A stretch of 64,000 nt of DNA, from positions 8,122,001-8,186,000 of the forward strand of contig CM042982.1 of NCBI GenBank assembly GCA_023678885.1. Reading direction: 5' to 3'. The notes below the pieces were generated by a model. That model was not told the DNA's origin and made no database searches. It saw only the letters and a program-made list of their open reading frames with translations. Of the stretch, positions 23,581 through 34,134 are shown piece by piece (within the stretch, counting starts at the first letter, position 1; every line of letters begins with the position of its first letter). Position numbers and translations under genes: made by a program. This DNA is from Pogostemon cablin (lineage: Eukaryota > Streptophyta > Magnoliopsida > Lamiales > Lamiaceae).

Positions 23581-24161
23581 TGACGTGATAATGCACTCAC
23601 TAATCTCACAAAACACTCAAGAACACGCACATGAAACAATAAAACTTCAATGAAATGAAAGCTTGCACAAAGATGTATAGTGGTTCGATTATGAATAATC
23701 TACATCCACTTTGGGGAGAAGAAACTTTATTTTCACTCAATGCTTACAAGTAAGAAAGATTGATCTCAATCTGATAACTGGAAGAACAAAAACAAAGCTC
23801 ACAAAATCTGTCAAACTCAAAGTGTAAAACTGATGTGACCAAGCTACTTTGAGCCCTATATCTAGCTAACCCCTCAACCAATTGATCTGGTTGAACCTCT
23901 ACTAGATAGCCCTCACTTAGCAGTTGTGACGCAGCCATCTAGCCGGTCACAAGTAACTAGTTAAACTACCCAAAAACTGCTCCAAAATCGGCTGCTCACC
24001 ACTGCACCAATTTGGCAGTTTTCATCCGTTTGAGTTGTTTGAGCTGTTGTAACAGCTCCAACTGCTTCCAGCTTGCATACAACACGTGATGATCATTATT
24101 CAGCCTCCAATGAATATAATCTATGTCTGAAACACCCCCATGCATGTATCTATTGTTATCA
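23581..24161 (-). repeat. 3' LTR of the inner copia element
   Basis: 581 bp, pairs with 28218-28792. The adjoining 24162-24175 reads on the - strand as ctaaggtggagat, a polypurine tract. Confidence 0.92.
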
Positions 24162-24219
24162 ATCTCCACCTTAGATGTATGCATGTTCAACTTGATCCAT
24201 TCTCCCCACTTTGTTGCTT

Positions 24220-24576
24220 CTAAGGTGCAGCAAGCTTTATGTCTTTATGCATACCAACTAAAGTCTTGCACAGCTCATATTTTGCTGCTTGCAATGCTTT
24301 AGTAAGACCATCAGCTGGATTCACAACTGTATCAATCTTCCTTACATCAATAAATCCACTTTCTACCATATCTCTTACAAAGTATAGCTTGACATCAATG
24401 TGTTTGGTCCTTTTTTGATACCCCTGATGCTTAGCTAAGTGTATTGCACTTTCTTGATATTCTCCCAATTCTTTCAACAAACCAATAAGCCATACCCCTT
24501 CTTTAATTGCTTCAGTCAATGCAATGAACTCGGCTTTTGTAGTTGATAATGCCACTACAGACTGATGGCTTGCTTT
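24220..24576 (-). pseudogene. Copia RNase H domain
   Basis: Reads A-L-S-T-T-K-A-E-F-I-A-L-T-E-A (the D/E-containing start of copia RNase H), then H-Q-G-Y-Q-K-R-T-K-H-I-D-V-K and L-T-K-A-L near the end. It is in frame with the reverse transcriptase segment to its right but separated from it by a stop codon. Confidence 0.85.
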
Positions 24577-25790
24577 CTAGCTCACTGATGTACCATACAT
24601 ATTGAATACATATCCTGTAAGAGACTTCCTAGAATCCAAGTTTGCCTCAAAATCAGCATCAACATATCCAATGACAACTTCTGATTTTGCTTCACTTCTC
24701 TGAAATCTTAGTCCAGTTTGCTCAGTCCCTTTGATATATCTCAATGCCCATTTGACTGCCTCCCAATGCTGCTTCCCTGGACAAGATAAAAATCTACTAA
24801 TCAAGCTCATCACATAGGCAAGATCTGGCCTAGAACAGACCATGGTATACATGAGGCTGCATACTGAGCTTGAGTATGGAATCCTGCTCATTTCAGCTAT
24901 CTCTGTGTCTGACTTAGCTCCATTGAGTAGTGACAGACTTAATCCTTGCTTGACAGGTGTTGTAATAGGTTTGCACTCATCCATATTATACCTTTTAAGT
25001 ACTTTAAATAGATAAGATTGTTGTTTCAACACAAGTATACCCGCTGATCTGTCTCTACTTATTTTCATACCTAATATCACCTTAGCTTCTCCTAGATCCT
25101 TCATTTCAAACTCAGATTTGAGTATTTTCTTCACTGCATCAATATCTTTAATGCTCTTGCAAGCAATTAAAATACCATCCACATAGAGAAGCAAGTATGA
25201 GTAACAGTTGTTCTCTTCCTTGATCTATACACAGCTATCATAGAGACTTCTCTGAAATCCATTTGCAACTATGTACTCATCAAATCTCAAGTACCACTGT
25301 CTTGGACTTTGTTTCAGTCCATACAGTGATTTGAGTAACAAGCAAGCCTTTGTATCAGCCCTCTCAACTGTAACACCCTCTGGTATCTTCATGTAGATAC
25401 TTTCTTCCAACTTCCCATGTAAAAATGCAGTAGTTACATCCTCTGATGAAGCTCAAGATCATACTGAGCTACTAGTACTAGTAACACTCTAATAGAACAG
25501 TGTTTGACCACAGGTGAGAAGATTTCATTGTAATCTATCCCTTCCTTCTGTGAAAAACCCCTAGCAACTAATCTAGCTTTATATCTGACTCCACCTTCAG
25601 CTGCAAGTGCTGGTTTCCTCTTGAATATCCACTTATATCCAACCAACTTCTGAGATTTTGGCTTGTCAACTATTTTCTATGTCCCATTCTTGTTCAGAGA
25701 TAACAATTCTTCTTCCATGGCTTTGAGTCACTTACTACTATCTTGACTAGACAAAGCTTCAGTGTAGTTTCTAGGTTTATAAACTTCAAC
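24577..25790 (-). pseudogene. Copia reverse transcriptase domain, active-site change
   Basis: Three segments: K-W-I-F-K-R-K and K-A-R-L-V-A-R-G-F (25434-25646, a different frame), L-K-S-L-Y-G-L-K-Q-S-P-R-Q-W (25225-25410), and L-L-Y-V-D-G-I-L-I-A followed by S-R-P-D-L-A-Y (24577-25194). The catalytic Y-V-D-D box reads Y-V-D-G, so the second metal-binding Asp is lost. A frameshift and stops separate the segments. Confidence 0.88.
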
Positions 25791-25791
25791 T

Positions 25792-27350
25792 TCAATTGTT
25801 GTATATGAACACTATATCAGCTTGTACATACCTTGCAGGTGGCACTATAGTTCTTTTCTGTCTATCCCTTGCAAGTTGATAAGTATTTGGTTGTTCTTGA
25901 ACCCTTGATACTTCATCTGTACACCTGTCAGTGGAGTTATCTTCACTTTCTCCAGCTCTGATCATGTCTTGGGACTCCATCTCAAGTTTAGATTGTCTGC
26001 TCTGATTATCCTTGATCAGTGGCTTTTTGCTTTCAATAAAAACATATCTACTGATCATGAGTCTGTTCTCATCATAACACCATAGTTTGTAACCTTTTAC
26101 TCCCTTAGGATAACCTATCATAATACATTTGAGTGCTCTAGGTTCCAAACTTATCCTATTTCACATGAGCATAAGCTTGACAACCTATAACTCTAAGATG
26201 TGAGTAACTAGGGACCTTACCAGACCATATTTCTTCTGGAGTTTTGAAATTCAGAGCTGTAGCTGGACATAAGTTGATCAGATAAGTTGCAGTTGCAGCT
26301 AATTCTCCCTAAAACATCTTGCTTAAGCATGTACTAATCAACATGCATCTGATTCTTTATAAAAGTGTCTAATTCATTCTCTCTGCAATGCCATTTTGTT
26401 GAGGAGTTCCAGGTACAGTCTTGTGTCTCTTAATCCCTCTTTCCTTGCAGTATGAATTAAACTCTTCAGAGACAAATTCCAATCAATTGTCTGTACTTAA
26501 GTACTTCAAATTACTCCCTGTACTATTCTCAGTTTCTGTCAGCCAAGATTTGAATGTGATGAATGCTTCATCCTTTGTTTTCAGAACATAAACCCATAGC
26601 TTCCTTGAATAATCATCAATATGGTCATTATGTATCTTCCTCCACCTCTGGTTATTGTCTTTGAAGGCCCCCAAAGATCAGAATGAACATAATCCATTCT
26701 TGCTTAGTTGTATGTTCTGATTCACCAAACTTATGTCTCTTGGACTTGCCAAGAATGCAATGATCACATTGTCTGATCTTATCATTTGCACTGAACTTGA
26801 TCAGTTATTGTTTAGCCAATTCTTGCATCCCCTTTCACTAACATGTCGAAACCTTCCATGTCACAGCTTGGCATCATCCTGCTGATCAGTGTTGTGTATC
26901 TGTTCAACAACAACACTTCCATCCAGAAAATACAAATCAAATCTCCTAGTTACCTTCATGACTATTTTATCACCCTTAGTCACTGTGAGAACTCCCATTT
27001 TCAGATTTGAATCACATCTTTGAGAATCAAGCATCCCAAGGGAGATGAGATTTCTTTTTAATCCAGGAACATACCTATCATTCCTAAGAAGCCTCTGAAC
27101 TCCATCAAACATGAGTAATCCGATGGATCCCACTCCCTTAATCTTACAAGACTGATCATTGTCTAATAGCACTGATCCTTCTTCTTGATGCTTCAATTCT
27201 TCAAAACCAATACTTCATGGGTGTCATGTAGAAGGTACACCCTGAATCAAATACCCACTCAGCAGATACATCTGATGATATGATGGACAGTGCTTTAATA
27301 CCTTTTATACCAGCATTATTTTTTAATTCTCCAACCTGATTCACTTGATT
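25792..27350 (-). pseudogene. Copia protease, gag-pre-integrase and integrase region
   Basis: On the - strand the protease reads W-V-F-D-S-G-C-T near 27240-27260. The pre-integrase segment (26861-27196) has V-P-G-L-K-R-N-L-I-S-L-G. The integrase core (26483-26674) has H-I-D-D-Y-S-R-K-L-W-V and L-S-T-D-N, the first two catalytic Asp positions. 25792-26148 covers the linker with K-G-V-K-G-Y-K-L-W. Several stops and shifts make it non-functional. Confidence 0.82.
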
Positions 27351-27398
27351 CTTCTGATTTCCAGCAGGTGTATCAGCTTTCTTGCACTTGTTAGCCTT

Positions 27399-28173
27399 CT
27401 ATTTTGCACATTGTTTCTTGAAGTGACCTGGTTCATGGCAATAGTAACATTTCTTTCCAGTTGATTGTCTTGTGGCATTCTTCATTTGATCAGTATTGCC
27501 TCCCTTATTCCTTTTCTTGTTTTGGTTTCCTTTCTTGGCAAAGAGTCCTTCTGCACCTGATTTTCCATTGTTGTCTGCTCCCTCTTCTAGATCTTTTGAT
27601 CTTAGTGCTTTCAGCACATCTTCTAAAAGCACAACATCCTTTCCTCCATAGAGAAAAGCATCTTTGAAATGCCTTTGTGATCTTGGCAATGCAGACAACA
27701 ACATGATGGCCTTATCCTCACTGGTTAGCTTGAAATCCACACTTTCAAGATCATCTGTGATCTTGCAGAACTCATCAGCTTGTTCCATCAGAGGCTTTTA
27801 ATCAGTCATCTTGAAGGCATGAAGTCTTTGCCTCAAATGCTTTATTTGCAGATGTTTTAACCATAAACAGAGTTTCCAGTTTATTCCATACACCAACAAC
27901 AGTTGTTTCCTTTGATACTTCTTTAAGTATTTTATCTCTTAGGCACAAGATTATAGTAGAATAAGCCTTTTGAAGTATCTGTTCATCCACAGGACCTCTT
28001 ATACCACCTGCTGCAGACTGAGGATCTCTAAGTATTTCAATCTTTAATGGTGGAGGTGACTTCAATGCATCCATCAAACTTTGCTGCATGAGGACAGCTT
28101 TCATCTTCAACTTCTACAAGTTGTAATCTGATTTCTCTGTAAGTTTTTCAATATAAAATCTTGTGGTGTTCAT
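27399..28173 (-). pseudogene. Copia Gag with CCHC zinc knuckle
   Basis: The likely ATG is at 28171-28173 (M-N-T-T-R-F-Y-I-E-K-L). The conserved N-L-W-K-L-K-M-K segment has a stop in place of Trp. It then runs through the UBN2-like capsid part (E-I-L-R-D-P, A-Y-S-T-I-I-L-C-L), shifts frame near 27795, and ends with the nucleocapsid knuckle C-Y-Y-C-H-E-P-G-H-F-K-K-Q-C near 27400-27445. Confidence 0.88.
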
Positions 28174-28199
28174 CTTGAATGCTTGTTGTGTGTTTGATT

Positions 28200-28217
28200 C
28201 ACATAGACGGCGCCAAT
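28200..28217 (-). other. Primer binding site of the inner copia
   Basis: On the coding strand it reads attggcgccgtctatgtg directly after the 5' LTR end CGTCA. The tRNA was not assigned with confidence. Confidence 0.6.
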
Positions 28218-28792
28218 TGACGTGATAATACACTTAATAATCTCACAAAATACTCAAGAACACACAAATGAAACAATAAAACTTCAATAAAATGAAAGCT
28301 TGCACAAAGATGTATAGTGGTTCGGTTATGAATAACCTACATCCACTTTGGGGATAAAAAACTTTATTATCACTCAATGCTTACAACCAAGAAAGATTGA
28401 TCTCAATCTGATAACTGGAAGAACAAAAACGAAGCTCACAAAATCTGTCAAAGTGTAAAACTGATGTGGCCAAACTACTTTGAGCCCTTATATCTAGCTA
28501 ACCCCTCAACCTATTGATCCGGTTGAACCTCTACTAGATAGCTCTCACTTAGTAGTTGTGATGCAGCCATCTAGCCGGTCACAAGTAACTAGTTAAACTA
28601 CCCAAAAACTGCTCCAAAATCGGCTGCTCACCACTGCACCAATTTGGGAGTTTTCATCCGTTTGAGTTGTTTGAGATGTTGTAACAGCTCCAACTGCTTC
28701 CAGCTTGCATGCAACACGTGATGATCATTATTCAGCCTCTAATGAACATAATCCACATGTGAAACACCCCATGCATGCATCTATTGTTATCA
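28218..28792 (-). repeat. 5' LTR of the inner copia element
   Basis: 575 bp, closely similar to 23581-24161. Differences are scattered substitutions and one short deletion in the aaatctgtcaaa region. Confidence 0.92.
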
Positions 28793-29170
28793 CAAGCCAT
28801 AACAAATACCCATGTATTATTAACTATAACAAATACCGATGTATTTTCTTAAAATGAATTTATATGTCATCTTTAAAGTGATAGATCTGAATTCTAGGAT
28901 GATGACACAATAATATCCACTCATACACTGACTTATATGAATATAACATTATATGTATTTAGAAATACACAGCTAAAATTCAATTATGCAAGGAGTGTAT
29001 AAAATCGGAATCCGAATGCACTGTCGAAACAGTTTGGTGTATATATAACAACATCAAATTAATAGACAATCCCCCCGTAAAATTGTGATCTTCAAATATA
29101 AATATTTGGACCTTTAACACAATTTTTTTGGATCTCAGATAATCATAAATAGGGTGACTCTGATACCACT
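28793..29170 (-). other. Leader of the outer copia with primer binding site
   Basis: Bases 29156-29168 read on the - strand as tggtatcagagtc, the tRNA-iMet primer site typical of copia elements, two bases from the LTR end. The rest is non-coding leader. Confidence 0.8.
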
Positions 29171-29638
29171 TGTTGAAAATAAATCCATAAATCCTAATGC
29201 CTTAACCCTATTATGATAAACTGAAAACAAACCATAATGCGAAAACGTACCTTGAATCCATTGATTCCTCTAGGCGGAACACGAACATGATGATCGGTAG
29301 GTATTATGGTCTTCCTCAATTAAGCCTCCCTTATTCCTTTATGGGACCGTCGTAATCCCTCTCGATGGGGAGAAGGGAAGACCATGTGTGGCTTAGTATA
29401 TCGGGGATCATAACCTGTGAGCCTTTGTATACTACTTGACTAGACTACCCATAATCACCTAGTCACGTAGCATTGAGTATCTACTCAATTGGCCTATATC
29501 AAGATATTATAGTCCATAAACTTATCAACTTAATTGGATCACTTAATTAAGTCCATAAAATAATTAAATCGCTAATATAATTGCATAATAATATATTGCC
29601 TACAATTAGATTATACCGGAAATTAAAATTTCCTTACA
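29171..29638 (-). repeat. 5' LTR of the outer copia element
   Basis: 468 bp, matches 4498-4963 end to end with scattered, mostly transition differences. Confidence 0.9.
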
Positions 29639-29781
29639 CGGCCATGTTGAAACATACTAAATAAAACAATTGTCTCAATTATAGATGGTTTCTTAGCCAT
29701 CACACTTAATAATAATAGACCTAAAGACGTGATAGTTGTGTTAAATTCAATCAGGCCTAATCGATTCCGGTTAATTTTTTG

Positions 29782-29817
<36 letters not shown>
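29782..29817. repeat. (AAT)n microsatellite
   Basis: Twelve uninterrupted ATA/AAT steps. Read on the other strand it gives a meaningless poly-Tyr frame. Confidence 0.95.
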
Positions 29818-29818
<1 letters not shown>

Positions 29819-29907
29819 ATAACACAATACAAAATTAATTCATCAATTCTTTAGGATTTAAAACAATTAAAATTAATGCAAGAAAAAAAAATTATTAGAA
29901 AGTAATA

Positions 29908-30570
29908 CTCCATATGTCCTCTTGATATGTATATATTCATTTGTCTTTTACAAATATATCAAGAATTATAATAATTTAATGTGTAGTGGGTTGGAAATAT
30001 TTTAGGATGAACTTGGGGTGCACCCCAATGTTTATAGGTTTAAAATGAGTTACTGGATGCCCCCAGAGAATAGCTCAAGTGATAAAGAGGAGGGTGAAAA
30101 TGTCTTTCAATTGAGCTTGATTGCTGCAGGGATTTGGCTCCTTGCAAGCACAAGTTAAACAGTGAACCCTCTCTATAAGCTACTTGAGGCACATCCTGCG
30201 ATTTACCTCCTCTACCAATCCTCAGGCAGGGACCGTGGGACCCCTAATGGTGGGGTACACCATTTAAAATGAGTTACTGGATAGTTTTTCTTAAAATAAA
30301 ATTAATTATATAATTCTATTTAATGGTGGAGATTAAAGTAAAAATTAATTCGATGGTGTAGATCATCTAAGTGTATCACAGTTGGACTTAATATTTTAAT
30401 GTATAGTAAATAGTTATATTAATGTTGTGTGTAAATTCTATTTGTAGTAGGTTGAATATAATAAATTTTTGTGAATCTCATCTAATAAAAACAAATGAAA
30501 TTGATATTTTATAATGAGACAGATCAAAATGAAAAAATAGATACTCTATGTTTTAAGAGAACATATGTAG
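29908..30570. mobile_element. Possible MITE interrupted by a SINE-like insert
   Basis: Left end TA-CTCCATATGTCCTCTT and right end AAGAGAACATATGTAG-TA are inverted copies with two changes in the first 16 bases. The interior is AT-rich and non-coding. Confidence 0.45.
30059..30262 (+). mobile_element. SINE-like retroposon with 20-bp target duplication
   Basis: The 204-bp insert is flanked by perfect copies of tttaaaatgagttactggat (30039-30058 and 30263-30282), the signature of LINE-driven target-primed insertion. Near its start, tagctcaagtgataaag resembles the tRNA-derived A box of plant SINEs. The B box is not clear and no poly(A) tail is present. Confidence 0.6.
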
Positions 30571-33189
30571 TATCAATTTAGATGAAATTTGTGATAATTA
30601 AAATTTATTTATTAATATTTTATTTATAGATTATGATTATTTTTATGTAGAGTGAGAGTGACAAGACAGAAAGAAAATTGTGATTATTAAAATTAATATA
30701 TTTATAACAATTATTTTTGTATGGAGTGAGAGGAGGAAAGTGTGGAAAGAGGGAAAAATAAAAAATGAAAATGAGTTAGAGAATGTGTCATGACTGTTAC
30801 TGTGTTGAGGAGAAAAGATAGGTGAAGGAATGTGCTACTCTTTCAAAAGAGAAGAGGAGTAAGAAGGTAAAAAAGATGTATACAACAGGATTGTCCCAAA
30901 ATTAAAAAAAAAAACATGTTCCTAATTTTAAAACGTCAATAATTCCACCTGAAAAATTGTTTGTCCATATTTAATATCGTCACTAATTCTGTGATCTATT
31001 TATTTACAGCATACGTATTACGCGGGTTATAAATTATAAATTTAAGAAATATAATTCAAATTTAATATAATTATTTATTTATTTATTTATTTATATTTAA
31101 TACTCTCTTCATCTTATATATTTCTATGTTGACGTTTGCAAAATCACTCTTTGAAGAGTAATTTTTATCTCTTTAAAAAATTATATTTTATGTATTATAA
31201 AGTGATCTATAAATTAGGGTGTACAAGAATTTAAAAAGTAATTTTTTTATTTAAAAGAGTAATAATTTATTTTTTAAAGAATAATTTTTTATGTACTTAA
31301 AAATCATCTCAAAATTAGAATCGAAAAATATAAAATAATGAAGTTGGTACTCTAAATTATTAATTTAGCAAATATAATGGTTGACATGCTAATGTTAACT
31401 AAAATTCAAATTAAGAGTATGACCATGTCCATGTGCAACAAAATATATAGATGCTAAGGAGAGTTTAATGTCATGATTAAATTAAATCTATAAATGCTTA
31501 CTCTTTTTAAAGTCATACTCTTTTCAGTATTTGCAATTAAACAATCCCTGCTCCAATTTCGTTAAACTCTTTCCAATTATGCCCATAATTGCTTCTTCAA
31601 AACCACCATTGAGATTCTGGTACATGTAACAAAAGGAGGTATCGATTAAAAGTATATTAGAAGTTAGAGTAATCAAAATAAAAATTGAAATTAATAATAG
31701 AGTTAATAACAATTATACAAATATTTGCTCATTGATATGAATCACTTTAAATATGCAACTTCATTCGTATTAGTTCGATGTGGAATTGATTACGAATAAC
31801 CTAACTCTTATAATATTTAAGATATGTGAAGACATTAGGACAGGTAAAGTAAAAAAAGCAAAAAAAGAGGATGAAGAAGATGAGAGAATAAAGATGATTA
31901 TTAATCTTATAAGAAGGAAAAAGATGGAAACTAAATTAATTCCACTGAGAATATATAGATTGAAGTTTTTGGATGTAAAGGATCTTCTCAAATATATATA
32001 CATATCTCTTTATCAACTAATCAAATAATAATTAATATAAATAATATTAAATTTAAATTATGGTGCGGATATATGTATTAATATTTAATCCCCACTTTTC
32101 CGCGGCCAAGTCTTTCTTTCCACTCTCTCATTTCCATTTCTTCTCTAAGTACTCCCTCGGGCTTAAGATTATGTTAATATTTTCTGTTTCACGTTGATTT
32201 TAAAAAAAATATTTTTGATTAACCTTTTTTCTTATTTTTAAAGTAATATAAATATTTTTAGATAATAAATTATGTATAAAGTATATTTTTATCTCTCTTC
32301 TCTCCTCATTTCTCTTGCATAAATTAATACATTTTTTTTGCAAATAATCATTACCTCTTACATATTAATTTGACATAAAATTAAATTAAATTCATCAAAA
32401 TTCAAATCACTATGAAACCCGAAACAAACATGGCAAAAGCTCTTGCGCCCCTAGGGACACGGTGACATAGTCTGTGTCCCCATGTGAACACAACTCTTCC
32501 CTTCCCTATTCTATTTAAACCTATGTATTACTAGGGAGTTTAAATTGTAAAGGGACACAAAAATTGCAAAGGGGCAAGGATCTAAATCCTTGTGCCCGGG
32601 CGCACAAGAGACTCACTTTTTGGTGCATCATCTCCTGTGCCACATATTTAGATGGGTGACAAGTAGGAGAAAGAAAATATACTCTAATCCTTAAACCCTA
32701 GGGGTAATGATTGGATTTATTTCCCTCTCTTACGTGGCAATCGCTTAACGTGCGATGCACATAAATGATGCAGAAGATTCGATGTGCATTCTCCCCACCA
32801 CCCTGTAAAGAACAAGTGTAACAACAAAATTTGTTATTTATTAAATAATAAACACAAAAGAAATTACAATGATAATTTGAGATGGATTGAACTTGAGAAT
32901 CTGAGTAAACAACTTCTATTTATCCTCTGATTCCTCTCTTGAGTTGACTTTCTTGACTTTTCAACTTTCTGAGCCGGATCTTTGGATGAAGCTTGTCCGA
33001 ACTCTGATTTGGGGCTTAATAACGTTTGTCCGGAGGCGTCGACCCTTTGTTCGGATCGAACATTAATTTGAATTTGTTGTGAAGTATGTCGCTCAATTTG
33101 GTAGAACGTTGACTTCACGGAGACTGATGTATGAATTTGATATGAAGAAAATTGATGAGAGTGTAAATCTACGTCTTTTCGGTCGTATA
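30571..33189. other. Non-coding AT-rich spacer
   Basis: No gene supported. It holds a (TTTA)n run (31071-31095) and a GC-richer patch at 32430-32640 with imperfect cccctagggacac-like inverted pieces. A CTCCCTCGG MITE-like end at 32154 has no partner found. A 115-residue open frame on the - strand (32864-33211) has no recognisable motif and is not called a gene. Confidence 0.4.
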
Positions 33190-33208
33190 TTACCATGTTT
33201 ATGTTAGG

Positions 33209-34122
33209 CAAATTGATGATGATATAAAGAAACCAAAAGAAAGTACAGAAAGAGTAAAAGATGTTTAAAAGTCAAGCCACAAGCGGCAGAAGCCACATAT
33301 GGCTTAAACTACTTAAAACGGAAATATTCTAAGTTCATATCATTAAAGATGTGGTGTTGAACAAACTGCGGAACGGCATTATGCCAATCAAAGTCACCAC
33401 CAATATCTGACAGAGCGTCTGCCACAGTGTTTCCCTCACGGAAAATATGAGAGATGTGAACAATCATATGCGTCATCATACTCTTGACTCTACTCCATCC
33501 AGCTAGCAATCTCCATGGAACCTTTGGAGTAGGATCTGTCAATGCATACACAACAAACGTTGAATCCGTTTCCAGCCATAGGGTGTGCCAGCCTTTATCG
33601 TATGCTACTTCAATTGCAGTAAAAGCTGCGGATAATTCTGCCTCAAAGGCATAGCCAATGCCATAGTCACTCGTAAAGCTACCACGCGCAAAACCCATGC
33701 TGTTTCGAAAGATGCCAGCACCTGATATGCATCTCGGTGATCCTGCTGCATCGGTGTTACATTTCATCCAGCCAGTTGGAGGCGGCTGCCATCTTAGTGA
33801 AGTAATAGAAGGAGTTTTCTTAGGTACTCCTTTTACTCCAAAATGATGAAGAGTGATCAAATCCCCCACAGTTTTGTGCATTGTTCCAATAGATAATCTG
33901 CCCGTTTCCTTAATGAGCACATCCAAAACTGAAATCACACCCGAAATTCAAAGAGGTTGGTGGCCTTCCTAGTTTATTTTCATATTCATCCTCTCATTTC
34001 TGGTCTTCCAAATAATCCAGAAATAAGAGACAATAGTAGCTCTCCACAGATTATTCAACTGAGTACAATCTTTCATGCACATCACATGCAAGAGAAAAAC
34101 TGTGAAATCCTGGTCCAGAGGG
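33209..34122 (-). mobile_element. 5'-truncated LINE (L1-type)
   Basis: About 914 bp flanked by direct repeats of ttacc-a/g-tgtttatgttagg (33190-33208 and 34123-34141, one mismatch in 19). The 3' end on the - strand finishes in a short atcatcatcaa-type tail rather than poly(A). It contains the C-terminal RNase H domain of a plant LINE polyprotein. Confidence 0.8.
33309..34122 (-). pseudogene. LINE ORF2 C-terminus with RNase H (RVT_3) domain
   Basis: The 209-residue open segment (33309-33938) reads P-P-P-T-G-W-M-K-C-N-T-D-A-A-G, E-A-E-L-S-A-A, L-W-L-E-T-D-S and F-R-E-G-N-T-V-A-D-A-L-S. These are the D-E-D landmarks of the RNase H-like domain of plant non-LTR elements and At1g65750-type proteins. 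Upstream on the - strand (33960-34090) the finger segment N-N-L-W-R-A-T-I-V and F-W-I-I-W-K-T-R-N-E-R follows, broken by stops. The reverse transcriptase is missing through 5' truncation. An independent host RNase H gene is less likely because of the flanking duplication. Confidence 0.8.
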
Positions 34123-34134
34123 TTACCGTGTTTA

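Larger units (their letters stand above)
23581..28792 (-). mobile_element. Ty1/copia element (TNT1/Tork-like), inactive
   Basis: LTRs at 23581-24161 and 28218-28792, ending TGATAAC and TATCACGTCA on the coding strand. Gag, protease, integrase, reverse transcriptase and RNase H follow in copia order on the - strand, all with stops or frameshifts. Flanking bases caaac and caagc look like a target duplication with one change. It sits inside the outer copia element. The sequence is far better preserved than the host element, so it is younger. Confidence 0.92.
4498..29638 (-). mobile_element. Old Ty1/copia LTR retrotransposon, split by four or more later insertions
   Basis: The two LTRs (4498-4963 and 29171-29638) are alignable end to end. 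A tRNA-iMet-type primer site lies beside the right LTR and a polypurine tract beside the left one, so the element runs on the - strand. Flanks are cggac (4493-4497) and cggcc (29639-29643), a target duplication with one change. Its own sequence is 4498-8346, 10042-10269, 22071-23580 and 28793-29638, about 6.4 kb once the insertions are removed. The coding part is too decayed for any long frame. I counted roughly 39 differences over about 466 LTR positions (about 8%), mostly transitions, so this is the oldest layer of the nest. Confidence 0.85.

Noticed and set aside
29623..29832. Open frame with a poly-Tyr run
   Set aside because: Produced by the (AAT)n microsatellite at 29782-29817.
32864..33211. 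115-residue open frame on the - strand
   Set aside because: No recognisable motif, and it overlaps the LINE target duplication at its start. Not supported as a gene.
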